Assembly: GCF_031877795.1 (NCBI RefSeq)
Contig: NC_133932.1
Span: forward strand, 38,950,180 to 39,014,179
DNA: 64,000 nucleotides
Source of the DNA: Strix aluco
Taxonomy: Eukaryota > Chordata > Aves > Strigiformes > Strigidae
Direction: 5' to 3'
How positions within the stretch are numbered: the first letter of the stretch is position 1; each line of letters begins with the position of its first letter. The position numbers were made by a program, and so were the translations under genes. Below the pieces are notes generated by a model that worked only from the letters and a program-made list of their open reading frames with translations, ran no database searches and had not been told where the DNA came from. Of this stretch, positions 1-64,000 are shown piece by piece.

Positions 1-1483
1 GAGCTCCGCATCGGTAACACCGCAGCTGCCCCTTTTGAGGTGTTTGCACTTTAACTGCTGTTGCTGCTGAAGTCTGGAGAGGCGCAAGGGCTGCCATAAC
101 CTGACTTTGAGTAGCCTGAGCCTGTTCTTTCATTCCTTCCCCTAATTTCTTTATTGCCTCTACAAGAAAAGCCTGAGGTCCAGTGGGTATCGATGACGCC
201 TTTTCAAGTGCCTCCTCTACAGTCCAATGTGCCCTTAATGTATTCAGCAAACTCTTTGTAGCAGGATTGCCATTTTGTGAAATACATTGTTTTAAGAGAG
301 CACCCTGCATGTAGAGAGGTACTCTTGCTCTTTCAATTGCATTTACCAACTTATCTACAAAACTGCCCAAAGTTTCTTCTCTCCCTTGTTTAATTCCCAT
401 ATACATTGGAACTCCGCCTGGCTCTTTCACTTGCTCTATGGCCTCTCTCACTAACCTCATTGCCTCTCTCACCTTATCCGGACCAAGCAATGCTTGAGCT
501 TCTACTCTAGCATAAGGTCCTAACCCCATTAATTCATCCATTGTAATCCCTTGTAATAGATCTCCTGCTTGCCGCTGTATCGCTATCGATTCTAATACTC
601 TCGCTTGCCAATGCGCATTAAACAACAACCACTGACTAGGAGAGAAAATTAACTTTGCTATACCCCGACAATCTGCAGGCAAAAGAAGTTGAGTGCTCCA
701 GAGATAATCTAACATTTGACGAGTCGGTTCACCAGTAACACCATAAGAACTCACTGTAGAGCGCAATTGTGATAAAAGCTTCCAATCTAATGCCGTAACA
801 GTAGCATTTAGCCCACCAGCAGGGTTCGGCTGAAACTGAACTGGAAAAGCCATTGCTGTCGCCATCTGAGTCATCTCCTCATCCCCTTTTTCTAACCCCT
901 CTCGTGCCAACGCATTCCAAGCCCGACACCTTTCTTTAGCGATCTCTATCCCCAGCCCATCTTCTGAGCCAGGAGTAGAATTCTCGCTTTCCGGCGTCAC
1001 AGTGTGGCTGGACGCGTCAGGGCTACTCAGGGCAGAGGCGGGGGGAGCGGTAGGGAGAACTCGTTCTGAGCTTTCCTGTCCCGTCTCTTCGGAACGTAAA
1101 GGTGGTAAAACAAGCTCACGAAACGTAGGCGGTAATGGCCACTTAGTTTCCTCCTCCCCATATCTGGTGTTTTTCTCTTTTGCCGCAATTGCGCTCTGTG
1201 CAGCTCTTTTTTCAGCCTGATACCTTAGCAATTCATTATGAACCATCCTCCATAACTTTCCCAACTTTTTTGCTGTCTTATCATCATTCAATGTTAATTC
1301 CCATAATTTATCTCCAAATTTTCGCCATTCCGATAACTCATGAACTGTATGTGGATTAATAAAACAACCTTGCTCTACCCCATAAGCTAAAAGCCCCTGA
1401 AGATCCTTTTTTACATCTATTCCCTCAACCCGGCGTTGTGTCAGCCAGGATGCAAATAAATCATATGCTGCTTGCCTGTCCAT
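1..1483 (-). CDS. gag: Endogenous retroviral Gag polyprotein, C-terminus cut by window edge
   Basis: Reading leftward from the ATG at 1483-1481, the frame has no stop for 494 codons and is still open at base 2. The order fits a class II retroviral Gag: an N-terminal matrix-like part, a Pro/Ser/Thr/Glu-rich middle (about 950-1160), a capsid-like part beginning near a PVQF segment (about 840-855), a major homology region at about 338-400 (I-x-Q-G-x3-E-x4-F-V-x-K-L pattern), and a CYRCG motif at the very edge that looks like the start of the first nucleocapsid zinc knuckle. Gag assembles virus particles and packages RNA. I see no frameshift or stop in the visible part; whether it is expressed cannot be judged. 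The ATG is the first in frame after an in-frame stop near 1547. Confidence 0.85.
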   Translation of the reverse strand, partial: MDRQAAYDLFASWLTQRRVEGIDVKKDLQGLLAYGVEQGCFINPHTVHELSEWRKFGDKLWELTLNDDKTAKKLGKLWRMVHNELLRYQAEKRAAQSAIAAKEKNTRYGEEETKWPLPPTFRELVLPPLRSEETGQESSERVLPTAPPASALSSPDASSHTVTPESENSTPGSEDGLGIEIAKERCRAWNALAREGLEKGDEEMTQMATAMAFPVQFQPNPAGGLNATVTALDWKLLSQLRSTVSSYGVTGEPTRQMLDYLWSTQLLLPADCRGIAKLIFSPSQWLLFNAHWQARVLESIAIQRQAGDLLQGITMDELMGLGPYARVEAQALLGPDKVREAMRLVREAIEQVKEPGGVPMYMGIKQGREETLGSFVDKLVNAIERARVPLYMQGALLKQCISQNGNPATKSLLNTLRAHWTVEEALEKASSIPTGPQAFLVEAIKKLGEGMKEQAQATQSQVMAALAPLQTSAATAVKVQTPQKGQLRCYRCGA

Positions 1484-1709
1484 ACCTGAATTTTTCCGTT
1501 GCAGCCTTTCCAGGTCTCGGCAGCACGTATCAGCAGGGCTCACCTCTTATGACACCCTGGGCGCGGGCCTTTTCTCTTATTTCAGTCGCCTTTCGCCGTC
1601 CTCGCTGCTTAAGGACCTGAACCACTTTCTCTGGTCTTTATCCTTCGTGGTGCCTTATACGTCCTTTGGCACGTATCACGTCGTTAGCAGATCACGTCCT
1701 TTGGCACGG
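1484..1709 (-). other. Retroviral leader with a tandem duplication next to the primer-binding site
   Basis: This is the untranslated leader between primer-binding site and gag ATG, where packaging signals normally lie. A 25-nt segment at 1694-1718 is repeated at 1659-1683 with one mismatch, offset by 35 bases. The repeat includes half of the primer-binding site, so a partial second site sits in the leader. No other element is recognised here. Confidence 0.7.
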
Positions 1710-1727
1710 ATCACGTCGGGGTCACCA
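1710..1727 (-). promoter_or_regulatory. Retroviral primer-binding site, tRNA-Trp type
   Basis: On the minus strand it reads TGGTGACCCCGACGTGAT, identical over 18 bases to the site that primes avian leukosis/sarcoma-type viruses with tRNA-Trp. It lies two bases inside the LTR end, the spacing expected after integrase trimming. This places the element near alpharetroviruses for priming, although its Gag layout looks more betaretrovirus-like. Confidence 0.9.
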
Positions 1728-1729
1728 TT

Positions 1730-2064
1730 TGTTGAAAGAACGCAGTGGGAGCCCAGCCATCATTTAATGCACAAAGGCTCAACTTTATTAGTACTCACAC
1801 TTCTTTTATATCCACAATAATTAGTTCATACATATTGCAAAAAGCAAGCTCCTTATAGGTTGCTAAGGTTAGATACATTGGTTGCTAAGGTTAAATACCA
1901 ATCTCTCCCCTTATGATTTCTGCAAGGCCTTCTACATAGTCCTGCTTCTGTTCTTTGTTCTTCTTTGATACTTTTCGGTATTCTCCCATCACGTCGCCGT
2001 TGTCAGCAGTTCCTCGGTGCTGTGCCCTTTCTCACGTAACCAGTTGTTAGCAAACTGCTCCACA
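1730..2064 (-). repeat. 5' LTR of the endogenous retrovirus (335 bp)
   Basis: On the minus strand the LTR starts TGTGGAGC and ends TTTCAACA, the canonical TG...CA ends. It has a TATA box (TATAAAA at 1810-1804) and a polyadenylation signal AATAAA at 1789-1784 just downstream. U3 contains two tandem 22-nt units (1858-1879 and 1880-1899) carrying the motif GGTTGCTAAGG as read on the plus strand, with a CCAAT box on the minus strand at 1881-1877. The motif resembles RFX X-box half sites. A promoter active leftward is predicted; activity toward ABCG1 is not implied. Confidence 0.85.
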
Positions 2065-5000
2065 GGTTAATGGGATGCTTGGATTAACAGTGCCTAAGCA
2101 GGGCAGAAGTAAGGTAATGTTAACTCTGAACATTAGTGGGATCAATGCTGGAATGCCACATCAAGTTTTAGCATCAACTGCTCTAAAGAGAGGCTGAAAA
2201 GGTATAAACAAAGAGACACAAATGATTAGATGGCAGGAGAAACTGCCTTAGAGAGAGCAGTAAAGGGTTCAGCGCATTCAGCTGATCAAAAAGGATGATA
2301 CAACTTGATTATTATGTCTAAGTATCTACCTTCTTGGGACCGAGGGAGGGAAAAGTACCAAACTGTAAAGGGCTTCTTAACCTGGTTAATACACACATAA
2401 ACAAATAACTGAAAACTAGAGTAGACACATAAATATTCTACAGATTATTTTACAGTAAATAACAAACCGGTGGAATAAACTATTAAAGGTAACCTTCCCC
2501 TTCTTTGATTTGGTACCTTTAAATAAAGCCAGAATACCTGTCCAGAAGAGAGCTGAACATTACTGACTCCCATACAGGGTAACTGAGCACGACTGAAAGA
2601 CTGGTGACATACAAGGGACCACACTAGCAGATATGGCCTCTTAGTCTGACATGTACCAGTCCATCAATGGCCAAATATGAATGAATTAGGAAAGGCTTGT
2701 TGTGAAAGGCTTTCACATCAGGCCTACGGACTGACCAAGGAAGTCAGGCACTACTGATGCTACAGCTGTGAGGTTTGTGACAGTGCCAAATTATTTGCAG
2801 GGTTCCAAGTGCACCATGCTCAAGCCTCTATTAGCTGTGCCAGGGACTCCAAGGAGCTCATCTCTCCAAACTGACAGACTGTCATTCTGAAGACCATGAC
2901 AAATTTGAGCGTAGCTCAGGGCCTGCAGTTTGGCTCCCTCGCGGGTAATGACAGCTCTGCTTCTTTGGGAGGCTTCCCAGTGATCAGGCACCTTTTGCAG
3001 AGCAAATCACACTCATTTCTTGTTTCTAGATGTAATTTTGGACAAAAACATTACTAAGTATATGTAACAAGCAAACAAGCATGTACTAAGTTTACCACCT
3101 CCTGCTATGCTTCCTTCTGCAAGTAGTCTTGGTAGTTGGCTGATACAAGTGTGTTGGTGCTTTGTTTCCCCATCAGTCTCATGTGCGCTACTGGAAGGAG
3201 CAAGTAGGACAACTTTTCCAATGCCTCATCGGTAACTATACAGTTTTGAGGGGTTTTGTAGCTTTCTCTGCCTGAGCTAAAGCAGAACATGCAGCTTCTC
3301 TATGAGACTGAGACTCCAACAAACTGGTTTTGTCGCCTGGGAATCATGGCCATTATTTCCCAGGGATTTCAGTGCTGAAGGAAATAAATGTGTAGATCTG
3401 CAGGGAGCACCAAGGGAGGTTCAGGTCACTTATAAAATGATCTTTGAGATGTGCCAGGCAGCATGGCTGTGTGGAATAATCGAGGTTTCTCTGCTGAGTC
3501 TCACATCTCTCAGAAGGAGTCTAAAATGCCACATCTTCTGCGCTTCTGCTGCCAGTCATGTACAAACCCACCTGAGACGGACAGGGCTGGGAAAAGGACC
3601 TTTTTTCCTTCTGATGTGGGTGGTTGGAGTGCTTTTCTGGCAGGCACAATAGCTGCTCTGCCTAACTTGGATCAGGGGGGGTTATGTGGAGTCCCCTGTC
3701 CTTTGTAGAAGAGCTGTATATCCCGGGGTGAAACACTGGACTACATGAAGCTGTTCCACTTCACACAGAAACAAAGGGGAGGGTGGCATTCACATCCCTC
3801 CCCCAGTTGGTGTTTAGTTGCATTTTCAAAGCAGAACAACTGCGAGGGGAGAGACACCCAATGCTTTCCCCACAGAATACTTAATTTCAGTGACTCAGAC
3901 CTTGTCCTGTCCCAACAGGCATGTCCAAAACCTTTCTTGAAACTGAGCAGAGACTGAATTTGAAATTTACTTTTCAGCACTAGGATGAGTGCTCGGTGGC
4001 AGGGCTATTGGGTGTAACGGGAAAGGTGCTGTTTGCAGCTTTCTCTGAGAAAAACATGAGTCGGTGTCATGGCTGAGAATCCCCTTTGGAAACAGCTTTC
4101 AGGGACTAAGTCCAAGTCCTCCAGGCATGAGTCTTTCCTTGGCATTTCCTTCTGCCTAACTTTCGTCCTGATGTCTGTGTATCCCTTTCCCTGGTGCTTG
4201 ACTCTCTCCCTTGGCTGTACAGGGAGTCTAAACTGGCAAAGGATTTCAGAAGATCAGTGCCATGTCTAATTTTCAAGTTGCCTTGTGAATTGAGACTGCA
4301 GTCTTTTCATCAGACTGCAAGAATAGTTTCTTCAGCTAATCTGCTCACGACAGGGTGGCTGAAGTTTTTCCCCTTGGCTATCGCTGCATGAGTGCTATCA
4401 CTTGCTCCCTTGTACCCAGACCCTGAGGCTGGGAAGGTGCAGTCTAGGGAGACATGGTGCCTAAAATCCAGCTGCTCTAAGCTATGTTTTCCAGCCATTA
4501 ACCTGAGCAATGTTACTGCATGTCTGGTTGTAATGAGGGCAGTATGATTTGAGGGGGGCTGCACTATTGGAATGCAGAAATATGTCTGAAATAGCCTCTG
4601 TGCTGGGGACCTTTTCCCTAGAGCCCTTGTGTGCTTCCAGCATGATATATGGGTGACAGAAAAATTTGCTATTTCTCCTCTCATGATAACTGAGGGAACA
4701 TAGATTTGCTGTAAGTGTGCTATGTTGACATCAACTGAAATTAGTGATTTCATATAAATTATGCTCAATCTCTGACAAAATAACTCTATTTGTTTGAGCA
4801 GGAAGACTGATGATGTGTTTTCTTGCTCTCTCCTAGCATGTCTGGGGATCAGCTGGCTATGGCAACTGAGGGCTACTTAGATACAAACTAATGGACCACC
4901 ATCTCTTGCAGAGCTGAGCTAATCCATTGCACCCACTATTACTTCCTTCCAGTGTTATCCTCCTCAGTTTGCTGGAGCCAAAATGCTCAGGTAAATAACA

Positions 5001-7067
5001 CCCTCACATCAAATTGAGCGCTGTATACCCTACTGATTCCTGTGAGTAAAATAGAGAGTAGCCATAGAAATTAATTGCAGATAAAACTGTTCAGAAATAG
5101 GTTTTGCTCTTGAATTTCTGGCCTTTGCATCTCAGAAGAGTGACATTTGAGTGCCCAGATGTAAAAATGCTGATAAAATAAACGTGAAATCTCTTCGTGT
5201 TACTGTGTTGGTTGAAGACAAAAGTGGCACAAGAACACAGCTTAGGTGGTATCCACCTCTATAAGACTGGCCATGGCTATTCCAAGTTAGGTGTCTGGAG
5301 CCCTCCCCAGCTGACAGGGAAGCCAAGATGGATCCAGAATCCATCCCAAATCAAGGTAATATTTAAGAAGACTGAATTTTCTTTTTGGGATGTCCATTTC
5401 TCTCCACTGACTGAAAGAGAGTCTGTGTGACTAACTTAGATACCAATTTTCTAGGCAGCTAAAATTAGAGAAGAATCCCACCCATTATACAGAGTATACC
5501 TAACCTGAAAGGAATGACTGATTATATTTTTCAATATTAAATACATCTGAAGGCAGATCTGTTTAAACTAACTGATCTCAAATAGCATTATGTGAATATT
5601 CCCAGTATAGATAGTGAAGTATTAATGTCATGTACAAAAAGACATGGTAAAATTGAGAGGAATTATGACTGTTGTTCCAATAAATAGGGAAAGGGAACAA
5701 CAGGAAGGGAGAAGAAAAATGGGATCTAAGTCAGGCGTTTATTGTATTGTAAGAAGCAAGATGCTTCTTCAAATTTCCAGCCAACTGCCAATAAGTACTG
5801 GAATAGTCTTTTTAGTTGAAGACTGGGTACAAAGCTGCTAATAACTTCCTAGTAGTAAAGGAAAGTTTGATACGGCACTGTTGGTTTGTTTGATGTATCA
5901 CCTGAAAGTAATATGTATGTTGATGTCTTTCAAGTCCTAACACATTGGGAATCACACAAAGAATAATATCTCTTCAGTTAAGATAATTCTCTTCCAGTAA
6001 GATACTGATTTTTTTCCCCCACTATGCTTTCCTCTGTCCCTTTTTTTTAAAGCACAATCCAGAGTGACGGCTACTAGCTGCCAGAAATTCAGGCTCTCAG
6101 CCTTTCTCAGGATCAGACCTTTTTTTCTCAACTTCATCTTTAGGCTGTTCAAACCTACCTATAGTCTTTCCACTCTCCTTTCACTAAAACTATGGAAAAA
6201 TTGGAGTAGGTCATAAAAAGAGAAAAAGCATACTTCAGAAACTATCCAAAACAGTGTATATTTTCAAATGGCAAAGTGACTGTCTGGGATAAACTGTTGT
6301 TGGGTTTTTATTTAGGTCAACAATTGCGTGAGCGTTTCACAGCAGGATACGTTTCTTTGTGCTCTCAGCTCCTTTGACTTTTTAGGTAGATTTAGAAAAA
6401 TAATTCTGAAACAAAAACCCCAATGTTTTCCTTTGATAAACATTTTTTTTAAGAAGAACATTTTTCTCAAAAGCTCCTTAAATTTTTTCCATACAATTCG
6501 TTAAACTCTGCCCCGACCAGCTTAAATTAACAGCAAGTTGCAAATAGTTAAAGCTGAGGTATTTTTTTAATGAAAACTCCATCTAAAATATTGTGCCTTT
6601 TACAGTTACGACTTTCTTTTTCTCATCTGCCTCTTTCACACTTCTTGGTTGAACTTTACCTTCATGTTGTATCTCAGCAGTTAAGTCCACGCTGGCCTCT
6701 GCATTTCCCCAGGCTATACCACGTCTACACATGAACTAGTTCTTGTACAGACACCAGAGCTATCAGTCCTGCACTAAACTGCCTCCCGTGGCTGTGCTGT
6801 GAATCTGCCCGCTCCTGCTGCTGGTGCGTTTCCACTTTGCCTTGCCCTTCCCAGTGCGTTTCTGCTTGCGATGTCCTTTTTCTTTCCTGTGGGCTGCACC
6901 AGTCTACTATTTGTAATGCTTACCCTGCTGTAAAGCCTGGAAGCTGCTACTATTTCCTCATCTATTTTAGGAGTCAGTTTTGTCCCTGCCTGCTTGTCCT
7001 CACCTTCATTTGTAGCTTCCCCTTTTTTTTGTCCTGGATTTTTTTTAACACAGTTTTATCTCTCTCC

Positions 7068-7093
7068 TTTTTTTTTTTTTTTTTTTTTTTTTT
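7068..7093. repeat. Poly-T run (26 nt)
   Basis: An uninterrupted run of 26 T, preceded by shorter T-rich stretches from about 7020. It may be the tail of a minus-strand retroposed sequence, but no body or target-site duplication was recognised. Confidence 0.8.
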
Positions 7094-8689
7094 CCCAGAG
7101 AGTTGTGTTCTTGATCTTTTTGTCTGCAGGGACCAGGGGATCACCTGTAAAGTTAATGGAAGAGTTAATGAGGGAATGTAGGAATGCAGGAGACTGCTAT
7201 TTTTAGCATGCTTCGTCTTATGTAATCATTTTTTTCCTGTGTGGTATCAAAATAGATACCAAATAGAACTTGGTTTCTGAGAAACCTGTTTTATGTCTCA
7301 GTGTTTTACAAGAAGCTCTCTTAGATACTGGTACTGTGGCCACCATGAAAAAAATAAGTCCTCAGGATCTGATCATGTACTCTTACTCAGGAAAAACTTG
7401 TAGAAGGTGACACGAGCTGTGCTTGAGGCTGCAGGGTCGAGCCATCACTTGTCTTCATATTGTGCCTAACATCTGTGCCTCTGTGACACTTCACACAGTG
7501 AAGGGTAGTTTTCATGTGCACGGTTAAGAGCAGTATGGCAAACACGTTGAGCCCATGCTATTTCAACCATCATATCAATAGAGAAGCCATCACTTTATTG
7601 ATTGGGGCATATAACATCGCATGAACTTGGTGCAATGCTCCTTCTTTCATGCTGCTGGGCTGTGAACGAGGGGCAGGAACACGACCTAGCTGGCGACGCG
7701 GGCAAACCAGGCGGGCAGCGCAGGCAGCCCTGTAGCTGACAGGCAGCGCATGCCTTCCTGCGAGGGACCAGTTCGTGAAAGGCGCAGTTCAGCCCTTAGT
7801 ACCGTAAGCCGCTTACAGACGGAGCTAAAACTTTTGTTTGTGCAGATTTCAGTACTGTACATTAAAGTTTTGTTACAGCCTTTATGTTGTTTTCCTTGTT
7901 TCTTCCTGAGTCCTTAAGAAATTAAAATGGAGGATAGTAACGTCATGGTGGGTCTGTATCACACGTTCACTGAGATCAGGGTATCTCTTGCTCTCTCTCT
8001 CTGTATTTTGTTCCACGTCACAGTTAAAATACATGTCTTTAAGCAGTTTGTTTTACCCTCTAAATGCCTTAAATATATGCAGCAGTATTTCACAGCCCTT
8101 TTTGAGTCCTGTGGGGAGATAATGCAGCCTACTCAATGTTTCTAAGGGAAAAATAGACAAGCTTGAATAAATTTTAGGTGCTATAGACACATGCTTCCTC
8201 ACTCAAAGAATGCTTCAGAATTTATTTTATTTCTAATATTAGGAGATAATTGTATTTAAAATTTCTTGTCAAACACAGTTCAAGCCTTCAGTGAGGACTT
8301 CTGGATGGGCCCATCCATATTTGGTCTGGTATTCCACAGCAAGTAGGCATTTCTTCCTCAATACATGAGTCAAAAGTAAATAATTTTCTGCAACATCTAC
8401 AGACTGAATCCAAGATCAAGCTCAATGAGTCTCCACACTCTATTCCTTGGATGTAGTGGATGGTAAAAGTTCATATGTTTCCAAGGGGGAGTCTTCGCTC
8501 ATGGAAGAGATACCTACTGAGGGTTAGTAGCACATTCAGCAGTGACAAGTACGCCAAGAAGTCCTTGAGCCAAAAATGGCTGTAGGCTAGGAGAGCATCA
8601 GGGAGACATCCAATACGAGCCAGCCCTGTGCTTAAGCTCTTCTTTGAGCATCCATCTCCCAGCCACTGCCAGGAGGGAGGGTAATGCAG

Positions 8690-8740
8690 GAGATGGGCCC
8701 CCCATCTGACCCGGCACAGATGTTCTGTGCAGCATTTCCC
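8690..8740 (+). repeat. Possible old CR1 3'-end remnant
   Basis: The stretch reads like the degenerate 3' end of CR1 elements in sauropsids (pattern GATGGRCC...TCTGACCC-GCA). Only about 50 bases are convincing, so the boundaries are approximate and chance similarity is possible. Confidence 0.3.
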
Positions 8741-9914
8741 TCCCCGCAGTGCCTGCGGTAAACGCCCCTCCACAGCTCAGCAAGGATAAAATACTTACCT
8801 ACCTTCCAGGGGCTTTGTGAAGATTACTTCTGTGTCTGTACAATGCTACATGAACACCATGCATTATGGCAAGCTCCCTGCTTAGAATATTTGTCACAGA
8901 TTGTGAACTCGCACAGATAACGTTTGGTAGACTCTTTGAATCCAATTCTCAGGCCCCCGCTATAATTTACCCCCTCTTCCTGCTGCTTCCAGAGGGATAG
9001 AGAGGGAGCCTCGTCACATGCCAAGAACAGGCCCAGCGGTACGTAACTTCAGAGGCACTTCAGATGTTTTGTGGGTCCACCAGTATCTGGCTTCTTAGTG
9101 AGCTGACCAGGCAGAGCCTTCTGCCCCTGGGGAGCACGGCTAATGAATCTAACTCAAAACCTAGTCCCGGATCTAGAATCAAGTCAGCAGTGCCAACACA
9201 ACCCTAATGGCACATGAACACCACCCATTGCGCTTCACGGGTAAGCGTGTGGTTCAGGCCCCATCCTTGCAGGGCCTCGCTGAAATGCAGGTCTTTGATT
9301 TGAGTTAAAAACGAACGCAGAGGGCAACTCAGTGACACTCTTCCCTCCATTTCTGAACCCACAACCGCTTGCTCAGCTTGTAAATCAATGGCGTGCGAGT
9401 CCCGGGGCCAGAAGAGTCGTGTCCTCCTCGTGCGGGAGGGCACAAGGCACAATTAGAGGCTGCTTCGACCCCCCGTTTCCTCAGAGAATGCCACCCCGGG
9501 GCCCCTCCGGGAGCTCCTGAGGAAGCCGGCGGGGTCGCCGCGTCGGGCGCAGCCCTCCTCAGCCACGGCCCGGCGAGCGGCCCCCGGCCCCCTGGAGAAG
9601 CGTCCGCCGCCTGTTTCGGCAGCGGGACGGCCACAGCCACGGCCACGCGCGGACCGGCAGCTGCCCGCAGCGGGGCCGCGCTGCCCACACCGGCCCCCGG
9701 CGGAGGGGCGCCGCGGCGGGCTCTCCCCAGCCCGGCGGCGGGGGCGGGCCGGGGCGGAGGCGGCCCCAGCGCGGCGGGAGGCCGCTCCTCCCTCCCTCCC
9801 TCCTTCCACCCCTCCCTCCCTGCCTCCTGCCGCCGGTCTGGGTGGGCAGGCGGCACTCGAGGGCTCCGCACGGCGCCGGAGCCGCTGCCAGCAGCTAGGC
9901 GGGCGGCGGGGCAC

Positions 9915-62977
<53,063 letters not shown>

Positions 62978-64000
62978 AGGAAAAGCAGCTAAAACGATGC
63001 AGTAGGAAGATCTTTAGACATGTGATAGAGGGCACTTGACATTGTCTCGCTGTGGCAGGCCAGTCTCCAGTGCCCAGCTAGATGCTGTTATGACCTAGCC
63101 CATAGAGAACCACAATGGGATAGTGGACATATAGTGTTAAGCCAGTCAGTCCAGTTGGGTTGGGTCATGTTTTCATTACACTTTCTAGCTTTAACTAGGA
63201 AGAATAAATAGAAGGGAATTTTACACCACAGAATATCAATACTGAGGCAGTGTAACTGTAATTAAAAAAAAAACTGGCTGCAGGAACTTTCCTTATAAAA
63301 ACTGATTTCGTGATAAGGTCACTAGGATACTAGTCCTGGTAGCCGGAATAGTATAATGTCATCTATAGCTGACAAGGTAATGAGATGCAAAATGGGGAAT
63401 GCAAAGAAAATAGGATTCTCTCAGCATTTTAAATTCAGAGTTTCATCTTTGCAGTTTCCTATCTATTATTTTGCAATTCTTTTCCACAGAATTACCCCTT
63501 CTGGCCAAAAGTCTGTAAATGTATTAATTAATAAGGTAAAGATATCTTTTTAATAAGGATACTTTTTAAAACCTAAAGTGATTCAAGTCATTATTTTTGT
63601 TTCTGTCTAAATTTAGAATTCTGGTGCTTTACTTGTCGAGCTGGTCTCATATCTGAAAACTGTAATGGTAGGAGGAAAAGGCAGACTGAATCTGCACTAA
63701 ACCTGTGGTCCGTATTTGGAAGCGTCAGTAGATAGCACAAGCAGTCAGACATGTTCAAGCTGTCACTGAATGACTGAAAAAACATTCTTTTGCAGTATCT
63801 TTTAAATCCTCAATATTTGTGATATTTAAAATACTAACTCTGCTCATTATCTGTTTGATCTACCTCCTGTGAGTGAAAAAAATCAAAGCACTCCAAGGCT
63901 CATTTTTTCTTAAATTGTGAAAGTAGAATCTATCCCTAAAGCCTGAGTGATTGTTAAAGCCTGTTGGAGTACAAGAGCTAGCCACAGCTCAAAGCTTGGG
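62978..64000 (+). other. ABCG1: ABCG1 3' UTR and downstream sequence
   Basis: AT-rich sequence without coding potential. Polyadenylation signals AATAAA (63203-63208) and ATTAAA (63261-63266) would give a 3' UTR of about 250-310 bases. No later AATAAA was seen before the window end, so a longer form would terminate beyond it. A 7-mer AATGCAA at 63398-63404 matches the miR-33 seed. Confidence 0.7.
63203..63208 (+). terminator. ABCG1: Candidate polyadenylation signal AATAAA of ABCG1
   Basis: First canonical hexamer after the stop codon, 226 bases downstream. The variant ATTAAA at 63261-63266 is an alternative. Which is used cannot be told from sequence. Confidence 0.5.

Larger units (their letters stand above)
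1..2064 (-). mobile_element. Endogenous retrovirus, 5' portion (class II, avian), truncated by window edge
   Basis: A provirus lies on the minus strand: 5' LTR at 1730-2064, two spacer bases, an 18-nt primer-binding site at 1710-1727, a leader, then a gag reading frame from 1483 to the left edge. pol, env and the 3' LTR would lie outside the window. The primer-binding site equals the tRNA-Trp site used by alpharetroviruses. The capsid part of gag resembles betaretroviral capsids in layout, with a major homology region followed by a CCHC knuckle. The uninterrupted gag suggests a fairly young insertion. Host flank starts at 2065; the target-site duplication cannot be checked because the other end is missing. 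Confidence 0.88.
2065..9400. other. Intergenic region upstream of ABCG1
   Basis: No gene can be supported. Open frames here are short, overlap on both strands and lack recognisable domains. The stretch contains simple repeats, a poly-T run at 7068-7093, a modestly GC-rich patch at about 7660-7800, and a weak CR1-like remnant at about 8690-8740. Distal promoter elements for ABCG1 may lie here, but none was recognised with confidence. Confidence 0.6.

Noticed and set aside
4310-4768. 152-codon open frame on the minus strand
   Set aside because: No domain, no splice or promoter support, mixed composition; expected by chance in 64 kb.

Overview
The window is vertebrate, almost certainly bird, genomic DNA. 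It is AT-rich with long introns. It carries CR1-type LINE debris, avian-type retroviral LTRs and an endogenous retrovirus whose primer-binding site matches tRNA-Trp. One protein-coding gene can be reconstructed completely: ABCG1, the cholesterol-exporting ABC half-transporter, on the + strand. Its 15 coding exons run from 9915 to 62977, all with GT/AG junctions and matching phases, and give 2001 nt including the stop (666 residues). No frameshift or internal stop was found. All nucleotide-binding motifs (Walker A, Q-loop, signature, Walker B, D-loop, H-loop) and six membrane segments are present.

Layout. Positions 1-2064 hold the 5' end of a minus-strand class II endogenous retrovirus: 5' LTR (1730-2064), tRNA-Trp primer-binding site (1710-1727), leader, and a gag frame that stays open for at least 494 codons to the window edge, where it enters the first zinc knuckle. 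Positions 2065 to about 9.4 kb are intergenic with no supported gene. A CpG island at about 9.44-10.34 kb contains ABCG1 exon 1. Exon 2 follows at 12963. Intron 2 is about 33 kb and holds a CR1 copy (about 15.36-15.99 kb), a second small CpG island with a near-perfect 33-nt palindrome (19.4 kb), a GC-shifted repeat-like block (24.4-25.5 kb), two related minus-strand LTRs (30.5-31.1 and 32.03-32.64 kb, the second with a target-site duplication), and a cluster of exon-like open segments at 42.2-44.1 kb. Exons 3-15 are compact (46.3-63.0 kb), with the 3' UTR running toward the window end.

Gene logic. Exons 2-9 encode the cytosolic N-terminus, the ATP-binding domain and the linker; exons 10-15 encode the membrane domain. 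The protein corresponds to the short form of human ABCG1, which lacks the 12-residue exon-9 extension. Here the sequence after the exon-9 donor runs into a stop, so the long isoform cannot be made the human way.

The least explained part of the window is 42.2-44.1 kb inside intron 2. Three minus-strand open segments there (42911-43073, 42630-42833, 42195-42510) can be joined through GT/AG introns of 77 and 119 nt with matching phase at both junctions, giving about 226 codons ending in a stop. I do not recognise the product. Nearby are a further segment with strong splice sites (43892-44029) and, on the + strand, a possible alternative ABCG1 first exon (43565-43611) that would join exon 3 in frame. 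These are inferences that need homology or RNA evidence.
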